From Arthrobacter cupressi (GTDB lineage: Bacteria > Actinomycetota > Actinomycetes > Actinomycetales > Micrococcaceae): a DNA stretch of 64,000 nucleotides. Positions 35,014-44,165 of this stretch are shown here, piece after piece. The DNA lies in assembly GCF_900099975.1 (NCBI RefSeq), contig NZ_FNEI01000003.1, positions 62,001-126,000 on the forward strand, read 5' to 3'. The position numbers and the translations under genes are program-made. The notes beneath the pieces were generated by a model. It was not told the origin of the DNA. It saw nothing but the letters and a program-made list of their open reading frames with translations, and made no database searches. The stretch's first letter is position 1, and every line of letters starts with the position of its first letter.

Positions 35014-36156
35014 TCAGGCGCGGTAGCGCCCGATCGGCTCGGGGTGCTCCTCCGGCGTCCCGTCCCATCGGTGCGACGGGACGCCGTAGCCGAAGTATCC
35101 CGGCCCGGCCAGATCGAGGCCCTCGATGGTGTGCCAGCGGGGGTCGCTGGGTGCGGTCAGGACGCAGACGCGCTGCCCGTACCGCAGGTTTTCGGTGGTG
35201 ACCGGCTCCGCGGATTCCGCGTCCACCACAATGATCAGGTCCGGCGTCGTGGTGACCACCGTGCCATCCCTGGTGGCCAATAGATGCTCGTTCTGGAAAT
35301 GCAGGGAAAGGACGGAACCCGTATCGGGGCCCATACCCTCGATCATGGCCTGGCCCTTGGCAAAGCCGCCCGTGGTCTGCCGCTGCAAATCAGAGACCTT
35401 GCCGAGATGGACCACGCGGCCGCCGAGCGTTTCCGCCAGCACACCACAGGGGTTCAGATTGTTGTGCTGAGCGTTGGCAACGGCATCGCCGATGGCAATG
35501 GCGAAGGACATCGAGCCGGCTACGAAGCTCTCACGGGCCTGCGCGCCGGTCATGGCATACGTGCTGTTGAATGCGTTGCATCCCATCTCGATGGACGCCT
35601 GCCGGGCAAAGCGCTCGGCCCAGAAAGAGTCGATGGCTTCGATGACGAGCGTATTCCCCTTCTCATCGGCCAAGGCCATGGGTGTGGCCTGGATTCCGTA
35701 CAGCGGCGCCATGCCCATCTGTATCTCGGGAAAGGCCCGTCCGATCAGGTCGCCGTCGATCAAAGGAATCCCCAACTGCGCGGCCGCCACAATGGGCAGC
35801 ATGGAGTTTGACCCTCCGATCTCCAGGCAGGCCGTGTGGGTGGCAGTCCGGTTCACCGATGCCGCGAGCTTCTCGATGGTCAGATGCAGCTTCTCCACGG
35901 TGTCGAGCTTCTCCACGGACACCGTGGGCGCGCCGATCGCCGCAATGGGGACGATGAACGCATCATCTGGCAGTTCGTCGACGGAGACAAGTTCCACGGG
36001 CCCGAACTCTTCGATTGCCTGTTTCGCCAGCAGGGCACCAACATAGGGATCGCCGCCGCCGCCCGTGCCGAGGATTGCCGCTCCGCGCGCCAGGGAATCA
36101 ATGTCTTCAACAGTGATCCTCTTCAGCCTGCGGCCGTGTGTCGCTTCCAGGGTCAT
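35014..36156 (-). CDS. DUF917 domain-containing protein (hydantoinase-associated)
   Basis: A 380-residue cytosolic protein. The opening KRITVEDIDSLARGAAILGTGGGGDPYVG is diagnostic of DUF917, a family often encoded with hydantoinase/oxoprolinase enzymes and thought to be their partner. The conserved ACLEIGGSN, LIDGDLIGRAFPE and NLNPCGV segments are present. It is the third gene of the operon, starting two bases after the hydantoinase stop. The precise reaction is not established for most members. Confidence 0.88.
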   Translation of the reverse strand: MTLEATHGRRLKRITVEDIDSLARGAAILGTGGGGDPYVGALLAKQAIEEFGPVELVSVDELPDDAFIVPIAAIGAPTVSVEKLDTVEKLHLTIEKLAASVNRTATHTACLEIGGSNSMLPIVAAAQLGIPLIDGDLIGRAFPEIQMGMAPLYGIQATPMALADEKGNTLVIEAIDSFWAERFARQASIEMGCNAFNSTYAMTGAQARESFVAGSMSFAIAIGDAVANAQHNNLNPCGVLAETLGGRVVHLGKVSDLQRQTTGGFAKGQAMIEGMGPDTGSVLSLHFQNEHLLATRDGTVVTTTPDLIIVVDAESAEPVTTENLRYGQRVCVLTAPSDPRWHTIEGLDLAGPGYFGYGVPSHRWDGTPEEHPEPIGRYRA

Positions 36157-36157
36157 T

Positions 36158-37714
36158 TCATCTTCCTAACGTGAGGTTGCCGGCGGCCTTGACCCGGACG
36201 CGCATTGCGTTTCCGGGAAGGTAGGGGATTGGAATGGCTTCCTGCTCAACGATCGTCACTGTTTCCGGGCTGGCCCCGGCGGCAACTGCTCGGTCCACGG
36301 CCTCCTGCCGCGCGGATTCCATGGCGCGCTTCTGGTCGCCGTCCGCAATGTAGGACACGCGATCCACCTCGCCGCTGATCTGGGCGATGGCGGCACCGTA
36401 GGCGTTGGCGACGTCAAAATTTTCAGGCCGGTAGATGGTGCCAAGGCCGTCCAGTTGTTCCGCCAGCAGGACGGATCCACCGCCGACTGCGACCACTGGC
36501 AAAGGTGCGGACGAGGTCCGGATGCGGTCGGCAACGTCCGCAACGGCCCTGTCGATCTGTTCAAGAGCTGACCGCACCACGGCGTCACTGATATGGGCCA
36601 CCAAAGACGCATCACCGACGTCGGCCCTTCCGCTGCGGACGGCGATGTCCGTAGCTGTCAGGACAGACCCGCCGAAGACGAGCGACTCGTCGGTCAGCCG
36701 GTAGCCCACGGAATCCGGACCAACGGTTCCTTGATCGGTCCGCACCCGGGACCCGCCGCCGAGGCCCGCCGAGAGCACGTCGGGCATGCGGAAGTTGGTG
36801 CGCAGGCCTGCGAGTCGCACGTGGGTGCTGGACTCACGCGGGAAACCGTTGACCAGGACGCCGACGTCGGTGGTCGTGCCACCGATGTCCACGATCAGGC
36901 AGTCGGAAAATCCGGAGAGCGCCGCCGCTCCGCGCATCGAGTTGGTGGGTCCGGAGGCGAACGTGGCCACGGGGTAGCGCCGGGTGTATTCGATGTCCAT
37001 CAGGGTGCCGTCGTTCTGGCTGACGTACAGCGGGGCGGTGATGCCTTGCTCGAGGACAGCCTTGGCGAGTCCGTCGACAATCCGGTTCGCCATTTCGGCG
37101 AGGGAGGCGTTGACGATGGTCGCGTTTTCCCGCTCCAGAAGCCCCACCCGGCCGATCTCGTGGGACAAGGTGACGGGGAACTCCGGACCCAGTTCCTCGT
37201 GAAGAATGGACAGGGTCCGCTGCTCGAATTCATCGTTGACGGGCGAGAAGACGCTGGACACCGCCACGGAACGGATGCCGTGCGCCGCAAGGTCCGCCGC
37301 GTGCCGCCGGATCTCGTCGGGGTCGAAGGGGCTGATGGCGCGGCCGTCGAACTCGTGTCCGCCATGGGCCAGGTAGGCCCGGCCCTTGACCGCGCTGGTG
37401 AGGGCGCCGGGCCAGTCCGTGAACGGGGGCAGCGACGCCGTGGCGGGAAGTCCAAGCCGGATCGCCGCCGTTGGGCAGAGGTCCCGTGCCTCGATGAGGG
37501 CGTTGATGAAATGCGTGGTCCCGATCATCACGCCGCGGATGCGGTCCGGGCTGAAGCCGTTCAGCTCCTTCAGCGCGGTGAGGACCTGGGTGATGCCGCT
37601 GGTGACGTCCCGGGTGGTGGGGACTTTGGTGGAGGCGAGCACCTGCCCGCCGTCCAGCAGCACAGCGTCCGTGTTGGTGCCGCCGACGTCAATGCCGATT
37701 CTCAGGCTGCTCAT
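36158..37714 (-). CDS. hydantoinase/oxoprolinase family protein
   Basis: A 518-residue ATP-dependent amidohydrolase of the HyuA type, which opens hydantoin, oxoproline or related five-membered rings. The N-terminus has the ASKHA-fold phosphate-binding sequence RIGIDVGGTNTDAVLL, and IVDIGGTTTDVGVL and VVAVGGGSVLLAEQL appear later. The start overlaps the NCS1 permease stop by four bases (ATGA). No HyuB-like partner is present; the DUF917 protein probably fills that place. An open frame extends upstream but overlaps the permease and is not real. Confidence 0.9.
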   Translation of the reverse strand: MSSLRIGIDVGGTNTDAVLLDGGQVLASTKVPTTRDVTSGITQVLTALKELNGFSPDRIRGVMIGTTHFINALIEARDLCPTAAIRLGLPATASLPPFTDWPGALTSAVKGRAYLAHGGHEFDGRAISPFDPDEIRRHAADLAAHGIRSVAVSSVFSPVNDEFEQRTLSILHEELGPEFPVTLSHEIGRVGLLERENATIVNASLAEMANRIVDGLAKAVLEQGITAPLYVSQNDGTLMDIEYTRRYPVATFASGPTNSMRGAAALSGFSDCLIVDIGGTTTDVGVLVNGFPRESSTHVRLAGLRTNFRMPDVLSAGLGGGSRVRTDQGTVGPDSVGYRLTDESLVFGGSVLTATDIAVRSGRADVGDASLVAHISDAVVRSALEQIDRAVADVADRIRTSSAPLPVVAVGGGSVLLAEQLDGLGTIYRPENFDVANAYGAAIAQISGEVDRVSYIADGDQKRAMESARQEAVDRAVAAGASPETVTIVEQEAIPIPYLPGNAMRVRVKAAGNLTLGR

Positions 37715-39051
37715 GGTGCAGTTACCGGTTCTTCCTTGGTGGTGGTTTCTGTTGGGTGGTTGTCGCCGTAAGACTTCAGGAGGTTCAGCTTGCCGGCGAT
37801 GATGTAGAGGAGGAACGCCGCGGCGAGCGAGTTGAAGGCCGGGAGCCCGAAGGTGACGAAGTAGCCCAGGACCGCTGAGATCGCCCAGATGATGAAGGTA
37901 GCGGGAATCCAGTTGGGCGATTCGGCTGGCGGAAGTCCCGAGTCCCTGGTGGCCTCGAGGAGGGGCCGCCACTTCCTGATGACGAAGTATTCGGCCATGA
38001 TGATGCCGGCCACGGGCGGGAAGACGACGCCCAGCAGCATGAGGATGTCGATGAACTTGTCCAGGATCCCGGCCGCGGCCAGGACGGTTCCGACGACGCC
38101 GAGCAGCAGCGTGACGTGTCCGCGGTTCAGTCGTTTGTTCATGGCGCTGTTGAAGAAGGACACTACGCCGAGACCGGCACTGTAGAGGTTCCAGTCGTTG
38201 ATCTTGGACGTGCCCAGGACGATGATCAGGATGCCGATCCAGCCCACCGAGGAGAAGATGATCTGAGTGACGTCGGCGGATTTCATGGCGTGGGCCAGCA
38301 GCACGCCGATCATGCCGATGGTGTAGTTGCCGAGGGTCATGCCGACGACGGTTTGTTTGACGACGTCGCCGGCGCTCCGGTTGTAGCGGGTCATGTCGGC
38401 CGTGATGACCGCCCCGAGGACGGCGCTTCCAGCGACGATGGTGGTAGCGGTGACGAAATCCAGCTGGGGGCCGGGAGGGGCATCGTTGATGAGCTGGCTG
38501 ATGGAGTGGTTGCTGAGTTCTGCCCATGCCGCCCAGGCGATGAGGACCATGAACAGCGGTACGGTGATGTTGGCCAGCCACTGCATGGACTCAAAGCCGC
38601 GTACCACGATCAGCGTGACCACCAGGCCAAAGGCCAGCGACCAGGCCCAAGTGGGGATTTCGGGGACGATCTGGTTCAGCCCGGCTCCGGAAATCCCTGA
38701 TTGGATCCCGAACCAGCCGATGAGGCTGATGCAGATGGCGAGGCCGAGGACCGATGCGCCGCCGCGGCCAAAGCCGGTCCAGCGGGCGAGCATCGATGTT
38801 GTGAGGCCTTGGCGCATGCCGGCGATGCCGACGAAAATCATGAGTGCTTCGACTATCAACGCGCCGACGGTAAACGCCCAGAAAGCGTCCCAGAAGGTCA
38901 TTCCGAAGCCAAACGTTGCGCCGAGAAGAAACTGGCTCAGGTCAGAGGTTTGACCAAAGCGCTGGACCGCGATGCCGAACCAGTGTTTCCGCTTCGTTGC
39001 GGGAACCCTGGTGATGGGGTAGTCATCGTGCCCTGTTCCGGATGTGGACAT
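37711..39051 (-). CDS. NCS1 family permease (cytosine/purine/hydantoin type, CodB-like)
   Basis: A 446-residue membrane transporter with about 12 helices. The N-terminal stretch WFGIAVQRFGQTSDLSQF and the GFGRGGASVLGLAICISLIGWFG region are typical of nucleobase:cation symporters. ATG 39051 has AAAGGA nine bases upstream; an in-frame ATG at 39060 would leave no spacing. It is the first gene of the three-gene operon with hydantoinase and DUF917. Uptake of a hydantoin, allantoin or cytosine-like ring compound is the best guess. Confidence 0.9.
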   Translation of the reverse strand: MSTSGTGHDDYPITRVPATKRKHWFGIAVQRFGQTSDLSQFLLGATFGFGMTFWDAFWAFTVGALIVEALMIFVGIAGMRQGLTTSMLARWTGFGRGGASVLGLAICISLIGWFGIQSGISGAGLNQIVPEIPTWAWSLAFGLVVTLIVVRGFESMQWLANITVPLFMVLIAWAAWAELSNHSISQLINDAPPGPQLDFVTATTIVAGSAVLGAVITADMTRYNRSAGDVVKQTVVGMTLGNYTIGMIGVLLAHAMKSADVTQIIFSSVGWIGILIIVLGTSKINDWNLYSAGLGVVSFFNSAMNKRLNRGHVTLLLGVVGTVLAAAGILDKFIDILMLLGVVFPPVAGIIMAEYFVIRKWRPLLEATRDSGLPPAESPNWIPATFIIWAISAVLGYFVTFGLPAFNSLAAAFLLYIIAGKLNLLKSYGDNHPTETTTKEEPVTAP

Positions 39052-39113
39052 GACATGCATTCCTTTCGAGTGATTCACTTCACAGTATCGACGGGTAGCT
39101 CGGCGGTCATTGG

Positions 39114-39153
39114 GCAATGTGCAGTGCTTGGCCTCCATTCGTATGCACATTGC
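39114..39153. promoter_or_regulatory. inverted repeat upstream of the hydantoin operon
   Basis: GCAATGTGCA at 39114-39123 is the reverse complement of TGCACATTGC at 39144-39153. The centres are 30 bp apart, about three DNA turns, and the pair sits 60-100 bp before the NCS1 permease start. It may be the binding site of the PucR regulator. The rest of the 298-bp gap to 39350 shows no gene. Confidence 0.5.
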
Positions 39154-39349
39154 ACGGATTGACTTGGCGCTCCGGCTGACTTGCTATCAGCGGAGACGAA
39201 GAAGGGGGCTTTTGAGGCCGCAAAGCATACCGCCGGACTTTTACGCGGCCCGGCTTGAGTCGCGGCTCGGCGGGGCCATAGAGTTCTCCTCATCACTCGG
39301 CGCTACGGCGCCGATCCTTCGCATCATTTCGTGAATAATTGGGGGCTAC

Positions 39350-41353
39350 ATGGCGCGCGCCATCTCCAAGGCGCGGCTGCGCCTTGTTCTCTTATTGACC
39401 CTGCTGACCGGCATGGTTTTCGCCGGCGTTGTGCCGGCCCACGCCGCGGGCACGGCCAGCATCTCCGGCACCGTGACCGTCCCCGCGGGGGCGGACGTCA
39501 CCCAGACGGTGGTCCTGCTCCTGGTGGAGACGCCCGAGGGCTACACCATGCCGGATGCGGAAATTACGCCCGACGCCACCGGCGCCTACACCTTCGCGGA
39601 AATTTGGCCGGGGCGGTACAAGATCGTGTTCGCCCACCCGGCAACCACGGTCGTGTGGAACGGCGGCGCGTCCACCGAAGAGACCGCGCCGTGGATCGAA
39701 CTGGCCGAGGGCCAGTCGGTGACGGGCGCGGACGCCACCCTTGCGCTGGCGGGGTCCATTGCCGGCACGGTGAGCTTCGCCGCGGGCGCGGATCCGGAAC
39801 AGGTAGTGGTGTCTGCCTTCCTGGACGGTTCCTATGACTTCCCCGTTACGGCGACGGCGACCGACCCGGACGGCCAGTACATCCTGGAAAACCTTGCACC
39901 GGGTTCCTACAAACTCAACTTCATGGGCAGCGCAGCATCGGTGTGGAACGGCAACAGCCTGAGCCCGGAGACCGCACCGGCCATTGTGGTGGCCGAGGGA
40001 TCCGCGATTACCGGCGAGGATGTCACGATCACCGTCGACCCCGGTGCGGGCAGCATCTCCGGAACCGTGGTCCGGCTCGGCGGCGGCGGAGTCGAAGGAA
40101 CCTTGGTGGAGGTCAGAGACCTGTCCGGCATGCCGATAACTGAAACGAACGCCGCAGCCGACGGCACCTATACGCTGTCCAGCCTTGCCGCTGGGCTCTA
40201 CAAGGTGTCCATTCACCCGAGCCCGATCGGTAGCGATCCTGTTTGGTACGGCGGCACGGATCAGGCCACGGCTACCCCGATCGAGGTCGCCGCCAGTGCC
40301 GCAGTCACAGGTATCGACTTCACTTTGCCAGCCGCGGCGAGCCTCAGCGGCACCGTGGCAGGCTACGACGGGGAAGCACCCCTGATGGTGCAGGTCTATC
40401 CGCTTTCCAATCACCCGCGATATGGCCCGCCCCTCGGCTACACCATGGTTAACCCGGACGGCAGCTACACCGTGAGCGGCCTACCCACCGGTCAGGTGAA
40501 GGTACGGCTTTTCGGGGAGATCGGCGGCTACGCCAATGAATGGTACGGCGGCGACATCCGCACCACCACTGTCCTGAACGTGACCGAAGGACAGACAACC
40601 TCGGGGATCAATTTCACGGCGGTTCCGGAAGCCGTGATTGCGGGGCAGGTCAAGTCCCCGTTCCCTCCTGACCGGACGACTGTCAGGGTCCTGAACGAAG
40701 CCGGCAACGAGGCGGGCGATGCCCTCCCGGCCGAGGATGGCAGTTACGAGGTCTTTGGTCTGCCCGCCGGTTCCTACACGGTCGAATTCCAGGCGTCCAC
40801 GGACGACGGCAGCATGACCTCTTGGTACGGCGGTAAGACCCTCGCCAGCGCGGCAACGGTGACCGTGGCAGCAGGGCAGACAGTGACCGGCATCGACAGC
40901 GACGTCGTGAAGAAGCCTGCCCCGCCGCGGAAGCCCACTGAAACCGTGCCGCCGCAGAAGCCGGCGGGTTCCGCCACGTCGGCGCAGAAACCTGCGGACG
41001 CGGAACCGTCGCAGGAACCTGCCGAAGTTGCCGCTGCGGCCACCACCGTGGAGCCTGCAGGAACGGCAACCACCCCGCAGGCCGCCGCGAACACCGCCGG
41101 CGTGCAGCGGGCCTCCGCCACCGGCGCTGCTCCGGTTAAGGCTGGTGACGAGGCCAAGGTTGGCGACCTGGCCCCGACGGGCGAGGCGGCGGACACCGGT
41201 AGCCCGGCCACAACGGGCACGCCGGCCGCCGCAGGTGACCTCGCCGAAGCCAGCGCGCCGGCGAACCTCGCCCCGCTGGGCCTGGCCCTTGGAGTGCTCG
41301 GCGCTGCCGGCGTCGCGATCTTCCTGACCGCCCGGTTCCGGGCCCGCCGCTAA
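39350..41353 (+). CDS. secreted/surface repeat protein with carboxypeptidase-regulatory-like beta domains
   Basis: A 667-residue exported protein. The signal peptide ends near AHA (residue 35). It is followed by about six repeats of 80-90 residues, each beginning SISGTV- or SLSGTV-like and containing DGSYTVSGLP-type turns and W(N/Y)GG motifs; these are carboxypeptidase-regulatory/SpaA-like beta sandwiches. A Pro/Lys/Ala/Thr-rich linker follows from about residue 520. The end has a hydrophobic helix (LGLALGVLGAAGVAIFLTA) and RFRARR, a cell-surface anchor. LAPTG and LAPLG motifs precede the helix, resembling class E sortase signals. Confidence 0.85.
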   Translation: MARAISKARLRLVLLLTLLTGMVFAGVVPAHAAGTASISGTVTVPAGADVTQTVVLLLVETPEGYTMPDAEITPDATGAYTFAEIWPGRYKIVFAHPATTVVWNGGASTEETAPWIELAEGQSVTGADATLALAGSIAGTVSFAAGADPEQVVVSAFLDGSYDFPVTATATDPDGQYILENLAPGSYKLNFMGSAASVWNGNSLSPETAPAIVVAEGSAITGEDVTITVDPGAGSISGTVVRLGGGGVEGTLVEVRDLSGMPITETNAAADGTYTLSSLAAGLYKVSIHPSPIGSDPVWYGGTDQATATPIEVAASAAVTGIDFTLPAAASLSGTVAGYDGEAPLMVQVYPLSNHPRYGPPLGYTMVNPDGSYTVSGLPTGQVKVRLFGEIGGYANEWYGGDIRTTTVLNVTEGQTTSGINFTAVPEAVIAGQVKSPFPPDRTTVRVLNEAGNEAGDALPAEDGSYEVFGLPAGSYTVEFQASTDDGSMTSWYGGKTLASAATVTVAAGQTVTGIDSDVVKKPAPPRKPTETVPPQKPAGSATSAQKPADAEPSQEPAEVAAAATTVEPAGTATTPQAAANTAGVQRASATGAAPVKAGDEAKVGDLAPTGEAADTGSPATTGTPAAAGDLAEASAPANLAPLGLALGVLGAAGVAIFLTARFRARR

Positions 41354-41365
41354 CCGCTAACAGTC

Positions 41366-41400
41366 CGAGGGCCCGGAACCGAATGGTTCCCGGGCCCTCG
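41366..41400 (+). terminator. hairpin terminator after the surface protein
   Basis: CGAGGGCCCGG-AACC pairs with GGTTCCCGGGCCCTCG around a GAAT loop, with one bulged base. It lies 13 bp after the stop codon. Confidence 0.75.
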
Positions 41401-41500
41401 AACTACCCCCCGCAGCCGTTACGCCCCGGCAACAGCGGGGCCACGCAGGCGAAACCGGGCGGGCGGACACTGGACGGATCCACCCGGAAGGATGCCGCCC

Positions 41501-44140
41501 ATGCCTACTCCGCTCAACCAGTCCGTGGCCGATTCCGCCCTGCTGACCAAGTCGCTCCCACTGGGACTACTGCGCACTTTTGTCCAGTCTGACGGGGCCG
41601 ACGACGGCATCACCCCGGAACTGCTCGCCGAACTGCGGGTCCTTGCCCGCACCCCGGGTTTGCTCGTGGCCTGCAATTACGGCGGGACCCTGTGCGTGGC
41701 CGAGGGCGTGTCCACCGAAACCCTTCCTCTGGGCAGCGCCGCCGTCGCGCTCCGGGCGCTCGCCGCCCTGCCCAACACGCACGCCGCCGTCGTGTCCGGC
41801 CGGGCCCTGAGGGACCTGGCCGCCGTCTCGCGCCTCCCCGCGGAAGTCCACCTGGTGGGTTCGCACGGCGTCGAATTCGACATGGCGTACGCCTACGGGG
41901 TGTCCATGGCCACCGAAGCCCTCCTGCAGCAAACCGCCACGGCCCTGCACGAATCCCTCGGCTTCGAGAAGGGCATCAGCATCGAACGCAAACCGGCCGC
42001 CGTCGGGGTCCGTACCCGCATGGCGACGCCGGACGTGGTCGCCAGGGTTACAGAGCGCGCACGGGAGATCGCGCAGGAATTGGGCCTGTCCTTCATCGTG
42101 GACGGCTCGGTGCTGGACCTTTCGGTGGTGGAGCCTTCCAAGGACGCAGCCCTGGAACAGTTGCGGCAAAAGCTCGGCGCCAGTGCCGCCCTGTTCGCCG
42201 GCGACGCCGACAGCGACGAACTTGCCCTGGCAACTCTCCGCGGCCCTGACCTCGGCCTGCGCGTGGGACCCGGCGATACCGCAGCCGACCACCGGCTACC
42301 GGACCCCGAAGCCTTCGCCAAGGTCCTGGCCATCCTGTTCGAACTGCGCCGCGCGTGGCTGTTCGGCGAGGACGCCGTGGGCCTGGAACGGCATTCGATG
42401 ATCGGCAACGGAGCGTCCACGGCGCTGCTCACTCCGGAAGGCAAGATCTGCTGGATGAGCCACCCCCTTCCCGATTCCGGCTCCCTGTTCGCGCACATCC
42501 TGGGCGGCGATCCCGCCGGTCACTTCAGCGTAGAGCCGGTCAAGGCTTCGCAGGTGCTGGGCCAGCGCTATGTGGACAACACCATGATCGTGGAGACCCG
42601 CTGGGCCGACGTCATGGTCACGGACTACCTCGAACCCGCGCCCGAGGGCATCACCAGCCTCGTCCGCGTGCTGAGCGGGACGGGCAGCGCCCGCATCGTG
42701 TTCGCGCCGCGCCCGGACTACGCGAACGCCTCGTTCAGCATGGAGGTCCGCGGCCATGAGCTGCACGTTGTGGGAACCTCGGACCCCATCGTCCTCGTCG
42801 CGCCAGGCGTCGCCTTCACGGTCACCGGCGACGGCAAACACGCCACCGCCACCGCGGAGGTCAGCCTCGCCCACGGTCCCGTCGTCCTGAACCTGAGGTG
42901 CGGGGACACAGAGCCGGCGACGGCGGACCCCGCCGGAGAGCCCGACCGGCGGGCCGCCGTCGCGCAGGAATCCCGGCAGTGGGTCCGGGAGCTGGAGCTG
43001 CCCGGCATGAAACCCTCGCTGGTGCGGCGCTCCGCGCTGGTGCTGAAATCCCTGGTGCACGAGCCCACCGGGGCGGTCCTCGCCGCGCCCACCACCTCGC
43101 TGCCGGAAGGAATCGGCGGAACCCGAAACTGGGACTACCGCTACTGCTGGCTGCGGGACGGATCCATGACGGTGAACGCCCTGGTGGACCTCGGTTCCAC
43201 GGCGGAGGCCGACGGTTTCCTGCGTTGGCTGGACCGCATCCTGGAGAACGCTCCGGGGCCCGAATGGCTGCACCCGCTGTACTCGGTGACCGGTGCGCCG
43301 CTTTCCACCGAGGCCATCATCGAGACACTCCCCGGGTACGCCGGCTCGCGGCCCGTGCGGATCGGGAACGCGGCAGACCACCAGGTGCAGCTGGACGTGT
43401 TCGGCCCGATTGCTGAGCTCATCCACGGCCTCGGCAACCGCCGGGGGACCCTGCCTGACGGGCACTGGCGGCTCATGGAGCAGATGGCATCGGCCGTGCT
43501 GGCGCGCTGGCATGAACCGGACCATGGCATCTGGGAAGCCCGCCGTGCCCCGCGCCACCACACCTACACCAAGGTGATGTGCTGGGTGACGCTGGACCGG
43601 GCCATGCGCACCGCCGTCCGTTTCCGCAGGCCCGTCGGCCCCGGGTGGGAAGAAACTGCGAACACTATCCGGGAGGAGGTGCTCCGCGAAGGCTGGGACG
43701 ATTCAGCGTGCTCCTACACCGTGGCGTACGACAGCCCGGACCTGGACGCCGCGGTGCTGCACATCGGACTTTCCGGCCTGCTGGATGTCCGAGATCAGCG
43801 TTTCCTGGACACCGTCGCCGCCGTCGAACGCGAACTGCGGGTGGGGCCGACCGTCTTCCGGTACCGGTACGACGACGGCCTGCCGGGTTTGGAGGGCGGG
43901 TTCCACATCTGCACCACCTGGCTGATCGAGGCCTACCTCGCCGTGGGCCGGATGGACGATGCGCTGGAGCTGTTCAACCAGCTCGTGGCGCTGTTCGGGC
44001 CGACGGGATTGCTGCCCGAGGAGTACGACCCGGGCACGGAAACCCACCTGGGCAACCATCCGCAGGCGTACTCACACCTGGGCTTCATCCGCTGCGCGCA
44101 GCTGCTGGACCGTTACCTTTCCACAGTGGAGGAGGAGTAG
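41501..44140 (+). CDS. trehalose-phosphatase-like / GH15 trehalase-like fusion with degenerate phosphatase site
   Basis: An 879-residue two-domain protein. Residues about 50-280 align with HAD trehalose-6-phosphate phosphatases: VVSGR (98-101), GSHGVEFD, a motif-III Lys (K164) and GDADSDE (234-240). The catalytic DxD motif, normally DYDGTL, reads NYGGTL (59-64), so both aspartates are lost. Residues about 295-879 form a GH15 glycosidase with GTRNWDYRYCWLRDGS, DHGIWEARRAPRHH and GLLPEEYDPGTETHLGNHP, which include the expected catalytic glutamates. The GH15 domain probably acts as a trehalase. ATG 41501 has GGAAGG ten bases upstream; 41492 is an alternative start. Confidence 0.85.
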   Translation: MPTPLNQSVADSALLTKSLPLGLLRTFVQSDGADDGITPELLAELRVLARTPGLLVACNYGGTLCVAEGVSTETLPLGSAAVALRALAALPNTHAAVVSGRALRDLAAVSRLPAEVHLVGSHGVEFDMAYAYGVSMATEALLQQTATALHESLGFEKGISIERKPAAVGVRTRMATPDVVARVTERAREIAQELGLSFIVDGSVLDLSVVEPSKDAALEQLRQKLGASAALFAGDADSDELALATLRGPDLGLRVGPGDTAADHRLPDPEAFAKVLAILFELRRAWLFGEDAVGLERHSMIGNGASTALLTPEGKICWMSHPLPDSGSLFAHILGGDPAGHFSVEPVKASQVLGQRYVDNTMIVETRWADVMVTDYLEPAPEGITSLVRVLSGTGSARIVFAPRPDYANASFSMEVRGHELHVVGTSDPIVLVAPGVAFTVTGDGKHATATAEVSLAHGPVVLNLRCGDTEPATADPAGEPDRRAAVAQESRQWVRELELPGMKPSLVRRSALVLKSLVHEPTGAVLAAPTTSLPEGIGGTRNWDYRYCWLRDGSMTVNALVDLGSTAEADGFLRWLDRILENAPGPEWLHPLYSVTGAPLSTEAIIETLPGYAGSRPVRIGNAADHQVQLDVFGPIAELIHGLGNRRGTLPDGHWRLMEQMASAVLARWHEPDHGIWEARRAPRHHTYTKVMCWVTLDRAMRTAVRFRRPVGPGWEETANTIREEVLREGWDDSACSYTVAYDSPDLDAAVLHIGLSGLLDVRDQRFLDTVAAVERELRVGPTVFRYRYDDGLPGLEGGFHICTTWLIEAYLAVGRMDDALELFNQLVALFGPTGLLPEEYDPGTETHLGNHPQAYSHLGFIRCAQLLDRYLSTVEEE

Positions 44141-44165
44141 GCGCTCCGGCGGTCGGGGGGAAGGC

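Noticed and set aside
37715..38581. Upstream extension of the hydantoinase frame
   Set aside because: It overlaps the NCS1 permease in another frame; the real protein begins at the conserved RIGIDVGGTN segment.
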